Of a DNA stretch of 33,512 bases, positions 24,815 to 32,342 are shown piece by piece. The stretch spans positions 1 to 33,512 of the forward strand of contig CALVTQ010000099.1 of assembly GCA_944362695.1 (NCBI GenBank), given 5' to 3'. Made by a program: the position numbers and the translations under genes. How positions within the stretch are numbered: position 1 is the stretch's first letter; every line of letters begins with the position of its first letter. Source of the DNA: an uncultured Clostridia bacterium (GTDB lineage: Bacteria; Bacillota; Clostridia; Christensenellales; Aristaeellaceae). Below the pieces are notes generated by a model. It was given only the letters and a program-made list of their open reading frames with translations. It did not search any database and was not told the origin of the DNA.

Positions 24815-25854
24815 CTTGCATCCTCCCGTCCCTGCACGAGCGCCGCCGCACCCTTCACGTCGCCGCGCAGCCACCGCCACGCGAACAGCCTGCCGCGAAT
24901 CTGCGTGCGGATGCCCTTGCGCGTCTTCATCGTATACTCAAGCAGCGGCCCCACACCCATCAGCGCGCGCAGCAGCCCCCGCATCGTCTCGTCCTCGCGG
25001 AATTCCTTCATCGCCGCGAGCACGTCGTCCATGCTCGGGTCAAGCCGGATGCCCTTGCAGAACAGCTTGTCGTAGCACAGCACCGGCAGCACATTCTTGA
25101 GCTCCTCGCCGTACCCGCATTTGCGCACATACTGCGTCAGCAGCACGCTCAGCCGCATCAGCCGCCACGCGAGCTTCGGCTTGCGCATGCCCATCAGCGA
25201 ATCGCCTCGCTGGACGTAATACACGTACGTCTTTGACAGCGCCGCGATCTTTTGTACATGCATCAGATACATCGCCGAAAACAGTGTGTCCTCGGCGAAA
25301 ACCTCCCTGTTCGGCGCATAGCGCAGGCCGTTTGCCTCGATGATCTCCCGGCGGTAGAGCCTGCACCAGGCCTCCTGCCCGTGCCTGTACGGCATCCAAT
25401 ATGTATAGAAATAGTTCGCCATGCCCAGCGCGTTCAGGTCGATTACTTCGTCGGTCATCGGCAGATACGGCTCATGTACGCCGTTTTCGTCGACCAGCCT
25501 GTAATTAAACAGCACGAGCTGCGCTCCGCTCTCGTCGGCGGCATGAACGGCATCCTCGAGCAGCGTCGGCTCGACATAGTCGTCCGAATCGACGAAAGCG
25601 ATGAACTCCCCGCGTGCGATGTCAAGCCCCGCGTTTCTCGCTGAGGAAAGTCCGCCGTTCTCCTTGTGAATCTGACGAATCCGGCTGTCGCGTGCGGCGT
25701 ACTCCGCCATGATCGCCGGGCAATTGTCCTTCGTGCCGTCGTTCACGAGGATCAATTCAAAGTCCGTGAACGTCTGCGCGAGTATGCTGTCAAGACAGCG
25801 CGCCAAATACGCCTCCACCTGATACACAGGCACGATCACGCTCACGCGGCACAC
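24811..25854 (-). CDS. GT2 family glycosyltransferase (first in the operon)
   Basis: The 347-aa enzyme starts VSVIVPVYQVEAYLARCLDS, followed by ELILVNDGTKDNCPAIM and the metal-binding IAFVDSDDYVEPT, with DSDD in place of DADD. KENGGLSSARNAGLDIA is conserved. It starts with GTG at 25854, with GGAGGGG about 6 nt above, and is the first gene after a consensus promoter. The C-terminal part (AWCRLYRREIIEANGLRYAP) resembles EpsJ-like glycosyltransferases of capsule and exopolysaccharide clusters. It differs more from the other three than they do from each other. No priming sugar-phosphate transferase, polymerase or chain-length gene is in the operon. Confidence 0.93.
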   Translation of the reverse strand: MCRVSVIVPVYQVEAYLARCLDSILAQTFTDFELILVNDGTKDNCPAIMAEYAARDSRIRQIHKENGGLSSARNAGLDIARGEFIAFVDSDDYVEPTLLEDAVHAADESGAQLVLFNYRLVDENGVHEPYLPMTDEVIDLNALGMANYFYTYWMPYRHGQEAWCRLYRREIIEANGLRYAPNREVFAEDTLFSAMYLMHVQKIAALSKTYVYYVQRGDSLMGMRKPKLAWRLMRLSVLLTQYVRKCGYGEELKNVLPVLCYDKLFCKGIRLDPSMDDVLAAMKEFREDETMRGLLRALMGVGPLLEYTMKTRKGIRTQIRGRLFAWRWLRGDVKGAAALVQGREDAR

Positions 25855-25892
25855 GGCAATCCCCTCCGAACATGCATAAAGTCACTGCTCTG

Positions 25893-25921
25893 ATTATATC
25901 ATTTCCTTATGAGAAAGACAA
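25893..25921 (-). promoter_or_regulatory. Sigma-A promoter of the glycan operon
   Basis: The minus strand has -35 TTGTCT (25921-25916), a 17-bp spacer and a perfect -10 TATAAT (25898-25893), giving a leader of about 30 nt before the GTG at 25854. The -35 lies inside the T-rich tail of the S41-gene terminator. Confidence 0.8.
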
Positions 25922-25947
25922 GAGGGCCGCCCGCACGGGAAGCCCTC
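25914..25947 (-). terminator. Terminator of the S41 protease gene, overlapping the next promoter
   Basis: A stem GAGGGC/GCCCTC (25947-25942 with 25927-25922) with an inner CCCG/CGGG helix is followed on the minus strand by TTGTCTTTCT, 12 nt after the stop at 25959. The T-tract is interrupted, so read-through into the glycan operon is possible. Confidence 0.7.
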
Positions 25948-25958
25948 CTGTTTGAAAC

Positions 25959-27191
25959 TCACTTCGTCTCGCTCTGCTTGAGTACGTCGATGGCCGCCTG
26001 CAGCTGCGTGTCGCTCTCGCGCGGCAGGTTGTTCATGCCGTACTTGGTCACCGCTTCCTCCGGCAGTTCCACGACCACGTCGGGCGTGATGCCGGCCTCG
26101 TGGATACACTCGCCGCTGGGCGTGTAGTAGCGGCCCATCGTGATGGCCACGCCGCTTCCGTCGCCGATCTCGAATTCGTACTGAATGACGCCCTTGCCGA
26201 ACGACGTGACGCCCACCAGCGTGCCCGCCTTGTGATCGCGCACGGCGCCGGCCAAAATCTCGCTCGCGCTCGCGCTGTATTCGTCGATGAGCACGACCAG
26301 CGGCAGGTCATAATACTTGCTGTCGGTGGAGTAGCTCTGCTCATTGCCGTATTTGTCCTTGACCGAGTAGACCACGCCCTCGGGCAGGATCAGCTCGGCG
26401 ATTCCCTCAGCAACGGAGACCATGCCGCCGCCGTTGCTGCGCAGGTCGAGGATCACGCCTTCCACACCGGCATTGATGAATTCCTGGTAGGCCTTGTCGA
26501 TCTCGTCGGCGGCCTCGGCGAAGAAGTCGTAGAGGATCACGTAGCCGAGGTTCTCCTCCTCGAGGATCTCATATTCGACGTAGTTGATCTCGATATCCTC
26601 GCGCACGATGTCAAAGTCGATCGTCTCCAGCCCGCGCATGACGGTGACCTTCACGGACTCGCCCGCCTTGCCGCGCATCTGGTCGACGGCGTCGTTCATT
26701 TCGTAGGCCGTGTAATACACGTCGTTGACGTACACAATGCGGTCCTGCGCACGGATGCCGGCCTTCTCCGCCGGGCTGCCCTTGAATACGCGCGTGACGG
26801 TGATCGTGTTGTCCTCGGAGTTTGCCAGCAGCAGGCAGCCGATGCCGCAGTATTCACCGAGCATGCTTTCCATGCTCGCTTCCATGTCCTCTTTGCTGAT
26901 GTAGCGGGTGTACATGTCGCCCACGCCGCCCATCAGGCCGTACGCGGCGTATTCGAGCATTTCCTCCTCGTCATATTCCTCGTAGTAGTACAGATCGACC
27001 ATCTGCATCAGATATTCAAGCTTCGCATATTTCTGCAGCCGCTCGTATTCCGCCCGGCTGATGGTCACGGTATCGCTCTGCGCGTTATTAAACGGCCAGC
27101 CTGTCTCGCTCGAGCATGGCACAGCCACGCCGACCACCATCACGGCGATGAGCAGCGAAAGAATGACGCCAATCTTTTTCAATCCGATCAC
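25959..27191 (-). CDS. S41 family C-terminal processing peptidase
   Basis: This 410-aa serine protease (CtpA/Prc type) probably acts outside the membrane. A signal/anchor helix (about residues 9-26) leads to a PDZ domain (about 125-205, with FKGSPAEKAGIRAQDRIVYV) that selects C-termini. The protease core has ILDLRSNGGGMV, the catalytic serine in DEYSASASEIL (S308 from this start) and the catalytic lysine in TSFGKGVIQ (K333), spaced 25 residues as in Prc. The frame extends upstream to 27257, but a terminator hairpin (27206-27233) lies there. The GTG at 27191 has AAAGGA only 3 nt above and the TTG at 27182 is the alternative; the start is uncertain by three codons. Family assignment is firm, the substrate unknown. 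Confidence 0.93.
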   Translation of the reverse strand: MIGLKKIGVILSLLIAVMVVGVAVPCSSETGWPFNNAQSDTVTISRAEYERLQKYAKLEYLMQMVDLYYYEEYDEEEMLEYAAYGLMGGVGDMYTRYISKEDMEASMESMLGEYCGIGCLLLANSEDNTITVTRVFKGSPAEKAGIRAQDRIVYVNDVYYTAYEMNDAVDQMRGKAGESVKVTVMRGLETIDFDIVREDIEINYVEYEILEEENLGYVILYDFFAEAADEIDKAYQEFINAGVEGVILDLRSNGGGMVSVAEGIAELILPEGVVYSVKDKYGNEQSYSTDSKYYDLPLVVLIDEYSASASEILAGAVRDHKAGTLVGVTSFGKGVIQYEFEIGDGSGVAITMGRYYTPSGECIHEAGITPDVVVELPEEAVTKYGMNNLPRESDTQLQAAIDVLKQSETK

Positions 27192-27205
27192 ATATCCTTT
27201 CAATT

Positions 27206-27233
27206 CAAAAACAGCCGGCCTATTTTGGCCGGC
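27206..27233 (-). terminator. Terminator between the PucR-like gene and the S41 gene
   Basis: A perfect 7-bp GC-rich stem GCCGGCC/GGCCGGC (27233-27227 with 27220-27214) with a 6-nt loop is followed on the minus strand by TGTTTTTG. It lies only 15 nt before the S41 start, leaving no room for a separate promoter. Confidence 0.8.
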
Positions 27234-27253
27234 CATCTTGGGTGATTCGTCGA

Positions 27254-28324
27254 TCAATACACGGGACGCGGCTTGTCCTTGCCGCTCTTGCCCAGCAGCA
27301 TCATCATCTTGAACGTGACCGCATCGTCGAACTTGCGCAGGTCGAGGCCCGTCTGGCGCTGCACCTTGTCAAGGCGATACACCAGCGTGTTGCGGTGGAT
27401 GTACAGCTGACGCGCGGTATCCGAGAGGTTCAGGTCCTTGGCGAAGAACATCTCGATGGTGTGCAGCATTTCGTCGTTGAACAGGCGCGCCGTCTTGCGG
27501 TTAAAGAGAATGCCGTGGTAGCGCGTGCCCATCTCGCGCGGAATATCCATCAGGAAGCGCTCGAGCACGAGGCTGCGATAGACGTAGATGTGCTGCTCGG
27601 TCAGGAAGATGCGGCCGACCTCGACAGCGCGGCGGCTCTCGCGGTAGCTCTCGCCGATCTCCGGGAAGCTCTTCTTCGGCTCGCCGATGCCGACCACGCA
27701 GCTCTTGCCCGCTTCGTCAAGCAGCGTCTGCTCAATGGCCTCGGCCATCTGGTAGAGCTCCTCGAAGGTCTCAACATTTTCCATGCTCTTGAGGAAGACG
27801 ACCGTATGGCGGTCCATCTCCACGAGCAGGTCACCGTTGGCGCGCGGCACGATCTCGTCGAGCATGTTGAACGCGGTCTCGGATTCCGTCTGCAGAATCT
27901 GGAACGTCATCACACAACGCTCGCGGTTCATCTCAATCTGATGCTCATGCGCAAGCGCCTCGAGCTCGCTGCCCGTCAGCTCCTCGCGCAACACGCGGCG
28001 ATACACGTCGTAACGGCTCTGGATCGGCGCCTCGCCGCGGCCCATCGACTGTACCATCGCACCCGCCAGCACGATGCAGTCATGCGTCGCCGCACCCTGT
28101 GCATCAGCGCACAGGATCAGCTCCGGCGTGATGCCGATCATCAGGAAAGTCTTTCCCTCAAAGGCGACCGGCATGCCCGGCTCCATGAATTCCGGCAGGC
28201 TGATCTTGCCTCGGTTCTCCTCCGGCAAAAGAACGGTGCCCTCGGTGTCCAGCAGCCACAGCGGCTGCATCAGTCTGGCAAGCACCTGCTGAATCTGATT
28301 CAAAAAACGCTTCTCAGGTATCAT
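27254..28324 (-). CDS. PucR/CdaR-like transcriptional regulator
   Basis: The 356-aa cytoplasmic protein ends in the PucR-type C-terminal helix-turn-helix (about 300-345): LNLSDTARQLYIHRNTLVYR, then DKVQRQTGLDLRKFDDAV. This element is shared by the sugar-diacid regulator CdaR and purine regulator PucR. The first 120 residues (MQPLWLLDTEGTVLL..., VAFEGKTFLMIGI) look like a small-molecule sensing domain; the centre resembles the GGDEF-like region of CdaR. The ATG has AAGGGG at 8-nt spacing. The regulated genes may be the neighbouring msmX-like, S41 or glycan genes, which is inference. An inverted repeat at 28468-28484 could be its own operator. The ligand is unknown. Confidence 0.88.
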   Translation of the reverse strand: MIPEKRFLNQIQQVLARLMQPLWLLDTEGTVLLPEENRGKISLPEFMEPGMPVAFEGKTFLMIGITPELILCADAQGAATHDCIVLAGAMVQSMGRGEAPIQSRYDVYRRVLREELTGSELEALAHEHQIEMNRERCVMTFQILQTESETAFNMLDEIVPRANGDLLVEMDRHTVVFLKSMENVETFEELYQMAEAIEQTLLDEAGKSCVVGIGEPKKSFPEIGESYRESRRAVEVGRIFLTEQHIYVYRSLVLERFLMDIPREMGTRYHGILFNRKTARLFNDEMLHTIEMFFAKDLNLSDTARQLYIHRNTLVYRLDKVQRQTGLDLRKFDDAVTFKMMMLLGKSGKDKPRPVY

Positions 28325-28390
28325 CGTAAAAACCCCTTTCCACAGCGTCTTGCATATAGGTTAAAGGCATCAATTTCTGTAAGCGAAATC

Positions 28391-28419
28391 ATTATAACGT
28401 ATCCACTGTGAAAAATCCA
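28391..28419 (-). promoter_or_regulatory. Probable promoter of the PucR-like gene
   Basis: A perfect -10 TATAAT (28396-28391) on the minus strand lies about 67 nt above the ATG. The -35 region at a 17-bp spacer is TGGATT (28419-28414), only 3 of 6 matches, so an activator may be needed. Confidence 0.5.
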
Positions 28420-28450
28420 TAGGTTCAAAAAAATATCTCCGACAATTTGG

Positions 28451-28456
28451 TATAAT
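28451..28456 (+). promoter_or_regulatory. Extended -10 element on the plus strand, no gene downstream
   Basis: TGGTATAAT (TGnTATAAT, ending at 28456) is an extended -10 on the plus strand with no gene in its direction before the msmX-like gene's antisense side. The inverted repeat 28468-28484 lies where its transcript would begin. Confidence 0.3.
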
Positions 28457-28467
28457 ATGACGTAAAC

Positions 28468-28484
28468 TTGTGGAAATTCCACAA
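28468..28484. promoter_or_regulatory. Perfect 17-bp inverted repeat, candidate operator
   Basis: TTGTGGAAATTCCACAA consists of two 8-bp perfect arms around one base. It sits between the msmX-like terminator and the PucR-like promoter, about 75 bp above the latter's -10. Its symmetry suits a dimeric regulator. The nearby terminator's T-tract runs to its edge, so it is not part of that hairpin. Confidence 0.45.
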
Positions 28485-28515
28485 AAAACGCCCGCATCAG
28501 AGGCGATGCAGGCGT
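28483..28515 (-). terminator. Intrinsic terminator of the msmX-like gene
   Basis: A stem of ACGCC-x-GCATC with GATGC-x-GGCGT (28515-28505 and 28498-28488), with one mismatch and a 6-nt loop, is followed by TTTTTTG on the minus strand. It lies 15 nt after the stop at 28530. Confidence 0.9.
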
Positions 28516-28529
28516 GATATGACAGGGGA

Positions 28530-29651
28530 TTAGCGGTTCAGGATGCTCTTCTCGGTGTCCTTGTCGAAGAAGTGCAGGCGGTTCATCTCGAAAGCAACCT
28601 TGATGGTGTTGCCGTTGCGGGAAGAGCTGCGCGGATCGACGCGGGCGATGACGTTGCTGTCCTTGCCGGTGGTCTTCAGGTACAGATAGGTCTCAGAGCC
28701 CATCAGCTCGACGACCTCAACCTTGGCCTCGACCAGGTTGCCGTCGGCTTCCTTGATGAAGCGCTCCTCGTCGTGGATGTTCTCCGGACGGATGCCCATG
28801 ACGACTTCCTTGCCGATGTAGGACTCGTCGACCAGCTTGCGGACCTTCGCGTCCGGCACCTTGATGGCGTTCTCGCCGAACTCAGCCCAAACGCCGTCAG
28901 CCTTCTTGACCAGCTTGGCGTTGAAGAAGTTCATCTGCGGGCTGCCGATGAAAGAGCCGACGAACAGGTTGGCCGGGTAGTCATACAGGTTCTGCGGGGT
29001 GTCGACCTGCTGAATGAAGCCGTCCTTCATGACAACGATGCGGGACGCCATGGTCATGGCCTCGGTCTGGTCATGCGTGACGTAGATGAAGGTCGTCTGC
29101 AGGCGCTGATGCAGCTTGGTGATCTCGGTACGCATCTGAACACGCAGCTTGGCGTCCAGGTTGGACAGCGGCTCGTCGAAGAGGAAGACCTTCGGGTCAC
29201 GGACGATAGCACGGCCCAGAGCAACGCGCTGACGCTGGCCGCCGGACAGAGCCTTCGGCTTACGGTTGAGCAACTGCTCGATGGACAGGATCTTCGCGGC
29301 CTCGCGCACGAGCTTGTCGATCTCGTCCTTCGGCTTCTTGCGCAGCTTCAGGCCGAACGCCATGTTGTCGTACACGGTCATGTGCGGATACAGAGCGTAG
29401 TTCTGGAACACCATCGCGATGTCGCGATCCTTCGGCGCGACGTCGTTGACCAGACGGTCACCGATGTAGAGCTCGCCCTCGGAAATCTCTTCCAGGCCAG
29501 CGACCATGCGCAGCGTGGTGGACTTACCGCAGCCGGACGGACCGACCAGAACGATGAACTCCTTATCCTCGATGTCCAGGCAGAAGTCGGAGACGGCAGT
29601 GACGTTGCCAGAGTAGATCTTGTAGATGTGATTGAGCTTCAAGCTTGCCAT
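28530..29651 (-). CDS. msmX: MsmX/UgpC-type sugar ABC transporter ATP-binding protein
   Basis: This 373-aa cytoplasmic ATPase energises carbohydrate ABC importers. It shows Walker [11 protein letters not shown]-loop [13 protein letters not shown], signature LSGGQRQR, Walker [14 protein letters not shown] and switch THDQTEAMT, then a C-terminal TOBE/OB region (residues about 240-373) as in MalK and MsmX. The ATG at 29651 has GGGGG 10 nt above and the frame extends further, but the promoter 29727-29755 fits this start. No sugar-binding protein or permease is near. In Gram-positive bacteria a single MsmX serves several importers, so that is the likely role here. The symbol reflects the family, not a proven orthologue. 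Confidence 0.94.
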   Translation of the reverse strand: MASLKLNHIYKIYSGNVTAVSDFCLDIEDKEFIVLVGPSGCGKSTTLRMVAGLEEISEGELYIGDRLVNDVAPKDRDIAMVFQNYALYPHMTVYDNMAFGLKLRKKPKDEIDKLVREAAKILSIEQLLNRKPKALSGGQRQRVALGRAIVRDPKVFLFDEPLSNLDAKLRVQMRTEITKLHQRLQTTFIYVTHDQTEAMTMASRIVVMKDGFIQQVDTPQNLYDYPANLFVGSFIGSPQMNFFNAKLVKKADGVWAEFGENAIKVPDAKVRKLVDESYIGKEVVMGIRPENIHDEERFIKEADGNLVEAKVEVVELMGSETYLYLKTTGKDSNVIARVDPRSSSRNGNTIKVAFEMNRLHFFDKDTEKSILNR

Positions 29652-29726
29652 GTGGTGTAATCCCCCTTCGATAATCTCGGTCCAAGGCCCGCTATCCTTC
29701 GTTCCGCGGCGCCTTTGATTGACCTC

Positions 29727-29755
29727 ATTATACGTGTTTTTCATCAATTTTTCAA
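29727..29755 (-). promoter_or_regulatory. Sigma-A promoter of the msmX-like gene
   Basis: The minus strand has -35 TTGAAA (29755-29750), a 17-bp spacer and a perfect -10 TATAAT (29732-29727). It is preceded by AT-rich sequence that could act as an UP element. An inverted repeat CAATTTTT/AAAAATTG (29745-29752 with 29770-29777) covers the -35 and could be a repressor site. Confidence 0.85.
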
Positions 29756-29934
29756 TTGCTAACACTCACAAAAATTGAATACAACCCCGCATTGTTTTTC
29801 CGTTATATTTCATTTTTTGAATACAATATTCGCTCATATTTTCTTGTTTGATGAATTTATTCCATTGAATCTCTCAAAATCTTTTGTTTACTTCGTTTTT
29901 CTTTTGTTTTGTTCATTCTGTGCATTACACAACA

Positions 29935-30084
29935 TCAGAATCTTTTTACCATTATTGTCATTGCCATAACACCACTTTCTTTCCTTTGCATTTTCCGGGC
30001 CTTAAAGGTCAAATTTGCGTTAAATATGAATATCAAACAGTCCGATCTTGCAATATTACAGCTGATTTGTCTGACGTTTCCCAT
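29935..30084 (-). CDS. Candidate 49-aa small protein
   Basis: An ATG at 30084 with a strong AGGAGG site (30100-30095, 10-nt spacing) opens a 49-codon frame ending in TGA. The predicted peptide is basic with a hydrophobic centre (CLIFIFNANLTF, residues 16-27) and a Lys/Arg-rich C-terminal half. A possible weak promoter lies 60-80 nt above: TTGTAC (30167-30162), 18 bp, TATATG (30143-30138), and the perfect palindrome 30125-30139 follows it. I recognise no family. The ribosome binding site is the main evidence; it lies in AT-rich sequence where short frames are less constrained, so it could be chance. Confidence 0.4.
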   Translation of the reverse strand: MGNVRQISCNIARSDCLIFIFNANLTFKARKMQRKESGVMAMTIMVKRF

Positions 30085-30124
30085 GCCCTTTTTCCCTCCT
30101 CACAGGAAAGCATTTACCTCTGCT

Positions 30125-30139
30125 TGTGCATGTTGCACA
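30125..30139. promoter_or_regulatory. Perfect inverted repeat, candidate operator
   Basis: TGTGCA-TGT-TGCACA, two 6-bp arms, overlaps the possible -10 and start point of a weak minus-strand promoter upstream of the 49-codon frame. It could bind a dimeric regulator or form a small 5' hairpin in the transcript. Confidence 0.35.
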
Positions 30140-30187
30140 TATACAATATTCTACATCGGCTGTACAAAGATGTTCCAGAAATTATAG

Positions 30188-30214
30188 AAAAAACGGCATG
30201 CGTGACCATGCCGT
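30188..30214 (-). terminator. Intrinsic terminator of the panT-coaX-hom operon
   Basis: A perfect 8-bp stem ACGGCATG/CATGCCGT (30214-30207 with 30200-30193) with a 6-nt loop is followed on the minus strand by TTTTTT. It lies 20 nt after the hom stop. Confidence 0.92.
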
Positions 30215-30234
30215 CATTGATATTTTCCTATGGT

Positions 30235-31506
30235 TTACTGCTTGCCTTCCACGCGGATGACGCTGCCCTGAATCACCATCGCGCTGTCCATTTCCCCAAG
30301 CGCCGTGCGAACGGCCTTTTCCGATGCCGTATGCGTCAGGAAGATCAGCTGCACGCTGCCGGACTGCTCTCCCTCGCCCTTCTGCACCATCGATGCGATG
30401 GACACGCCGTGCTCGGCGAATTTGCCGCAGACGTAGGATAGCACGCCCGGCTGGTCCTTGGCCTGCATACGGATGAAGTGGACGCAATGCCAATCCTCCG
30501 CCATCACACAGTCGCCCGCAGCGACGGCGGGCATCGTATGGCGCTTCGTCTTCGCCGCTTTGATCAGGTCGGAGACGAGCGCACTGGCTGTGGGCATATC
30601 ACCCGCGCCGCGTCCGTAGAACATCATTTCGCCGCACGCATGGCCCTGCACATACACCGCGTTGAACGCGTTGTTGACGCTCGCCAGCGGGTGTGCGTTG
30701 GGGACGAAAGTCGGGTGCACGCGCGCCTGCACCACGCCGTCTTCCTCCTTGGCAACAGCCAGCAGCTTGAGCGTCAGGCCGAATTCCTTGCCGCACTGCA
30801 CGTCCAGCGGCGTCACGTTCGTGATGCCCTCGCGGTAGACGCTTGTCACCGGCACGTGCTTGTGGAACGCGAGCGTTGAGAGAATCGACAGCTTATACGC
30901 CGCGTCGTAGCCTTCAACGTCGGCGGTCGGGTCCGGCTCGGCCAGGCCCAGCCTCTGCGCGTCGGCGAGCACGTCGGCATAGGCCGCGCCCTCGCTGCTC
31001 ATGCGCGTGAGGATGTAGTTGGTCGTGCCGTTGATGATGCCCATGACGGACGTGATACGGTTGGCCTGAAGCGAATCGTTGATCGCCCGAATGATCGGCA
31101 CAGCGCCGCATACGCTCGCCTCGTAGTAAAGGCCGCTCTGATGCTCGCGGGCCGCGGCGACAATCTCGTCCCAGCGGCTGGCGAGCGCCATCTTGTTGGC
31201 CGTCACGACGGTCTTGCCGTGCTCAAGCGCGCGGATCATATAGGAGGACGCCGGCTCATTGCCGCCCATGAATTCCATGACGATGGCGATATCCGGGTCG
31301 TCAAGCACATCCTCGGGCTTGTCCGTCAGCAGCCGCTCGTCCACATCGTATGCGCGCTTTTTGCCCAGCGAACGCACCAGAATCTTGCGCACATCGAACG
31401 CAACGCCTTCGTTGGCCTCAATCTGTGCGCCGTAGGACTCGAGCAGTTTGTACACGCCGCAGCCGATGTTGCCGCAGCCCAGAAAACCGATCGCAATTTT
31501 CTCCAT
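30235..31506 (-). CDS. hom: Homoserine dehydrogenase
   Basis: Hom reduces aspartate semialdehyde to homoserine with NAD(P)H, the branch leading to threonine and methionine. The 423-aa protein has an N-terminal Rossmann fold with IGFLGCGNIGCGVYKLL and a homoserine dehydrogenase catalytic domain with GIINGTTNYILTRM and DPTADVEGYDAAYKLSIL. The C-terminal ACT domain (about 345-423, with HFIRMQAKDQPGVLSYVCGK) suggests feedback control, typically by threonine. The ATG has AGGAGG at 8-nt spacing and follows coaX by 21 bp, so it is in the panT-coaX operon and is its last gene. No thrB, thrC or asd lies here. Confidence 0.96.
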   Translation of the reverse strand: MEKIAIGFLGCGNIGCGVYKLLESYGAQIEANEGVAFDVRKILVRSLGKKRAYDVDERLLTDKPEDVLDDPDIAIVMEFMGGNEPASSYMIRALEHGKTVVTANKMALASRWDEIVAAAREHQSGLYYEASVCGAVPIIRAINDSLQANRITSVMGIINGTTNYILTRMSSEGAAYADVLADAQRLGLAEPDPTADVEGYDAAYKLSILSTLAFHKHVPVTSVYREGITNVTPLDVQCGKEFGLTLKLLAVAKEEDGVVQARVHPTFVPNAHPLASVNNAFNAVYVQGHACGEMMFYGRGAGDMPTASALVSDLIKAAKTKRHTMPAVAAGDCVMAEDWHCVHFIRMQAKDQPGVLSYVCGKFAEHGVSIASMVQKGEGEQSGSVQLIFLTHTASEKAVRTALGEMDSAMVIQGSVIRVEGKQ

Positions 31507-31527
31507 AGGGTTATCCTCCTGAAGGCT

Positions 31528-32298
31528 TTACGCCTGATTCTTTTCATAGATGAGGCGAAGACCGGTGAGCGTCAGATCCGGGTTGATCAGGTCAATCACG
31601 TTCGAATTGCTCTTGACCAGGTGTGCCATGCCGCCGGTCGCGATGACCTGCGCATCCGGCGCGCCGAGTTCCTTCTTCATGCCGGTCACAATTTTCTCCA
31701 CCGAGCCGATGTATCCGTACAGGATGCCCGACTGAATGTTGCTGATCGTCGTCTTGCCGATCACATGCTGCGGCACGACCAGTTCGATGGACGGCAGCTT
31801 CGCCGTGCCGGTCGCCAGCGCCGCGTTCATCATGCGCAGACCGGGGCCGATCGCGCCGCCGAGGAACTCGTTCTTCGCCGAGATGACGCCGTAGGTCGTC
31901 GCCGTTCCGAAGTCGATGAAGACGGACGGACCGTTGTAGAGCGCGGAGACGGCCACAGCGTTCGCGATGCGGTCGCTGCCCAGCTCGCGCGGGTTCTCGT
32001 ATCGGATGTTGAGTCCCGTCTTCGTCCCCGGCTGCAGAATCTTCGGGTCGATGCCGAAGTAGTCGCGGCACATGTGCTCGATCGTGTAGTTGATCGTCGG
32101 CACCACGGACGAGATCATGATGCCCTCAATGGCGCTCATCTCCAGCTTGTAATAGCGGAACAGATCGGCCATGATGATGCCGTATTGATCCGACGTCATC
32201 GCGGTGTCCGTCGCGCAGCGCCAACGATTGAGCAGGCGGTCGCCGCTGAAGACGGCCGCCTTGATGTTCGTGTTGCCGATGTCCATGACCAGTATCAT
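31528..32298 (-). CDS. coaX: Type III pantothenate kinase
   Basis: CoaX phosphorylates pantothenate to 4'-phosphopantothenate, the first committed step of CoA synthesis; unlike CoaA it is not inhibited by CoA. The 256-aa protein has the ASKHA-fold start MILVMDIGNTNIKAAVFSG, GSDRIANAVAV, DFGTATTYGVIS and GGAIGPGLRMMNAAL, all standard for type III enzymes. The ATG at 32298 has GGAGG 10 nt above; an in-frame codon 8 residues up has no good site. It lies between a PanT-like gene (gap 44 bp) and hom (gap 21 bp), which fits pantothenate salvage. The family is secure. Confidence 0.96.
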   Translation of the reverse strand: MILVMDIGNTNIKAAVFSGDRLLNRWRCATDTAMTSDQYGIIMADLFRYYKLEMSAIEGIMISSVVPTINYTIEHMCRDYFGIDPKILQPGTKTGLNIRYENPRELGSDRIANAVAVSALYNGPSVFIDFGTATTYGVISAKNEFLGGAIGPGLRMMNAALATGTAKLPSIELVVPQHVIGKTTISNIQSGILYGYIGSVEKIVTGMKKELGAPDAQVIATGGMAHLVKSNSNVIDLINPDLTLTGLRLIYEKNQA

Positions 32299-32342
32299 AT
32301 CGAAAAAGCCTCCGGGCCTCATGCCCCGTTTGTGTAAAGAGA

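Larger units (their letters stand above)
29756..30186. other. AT-rich intergenic island
   Basis: About 430 bp, clearly lower in GC than the rest of the window, lie between the msmX promoter and the hom terminator. It contains direct repeats of TTGAATACAA (29775-29784, 29817-29826), two copies of ATACAATATTC (29821-29831, 30141-30151), a perfect inverted repeat at 30125-30139, and one candidate 49-codon gene. Its long plus-strand frames have no ribosome binding site. Confidence 0.7.

Noticed and set aside
29775..29969. A 64-codon hydrophobic plus-strand frame in the AT-rich island
   Set aside because: Starts at TTG without a ribosome binding site and is rich in Phe/Leu only because the strand is T-rich.
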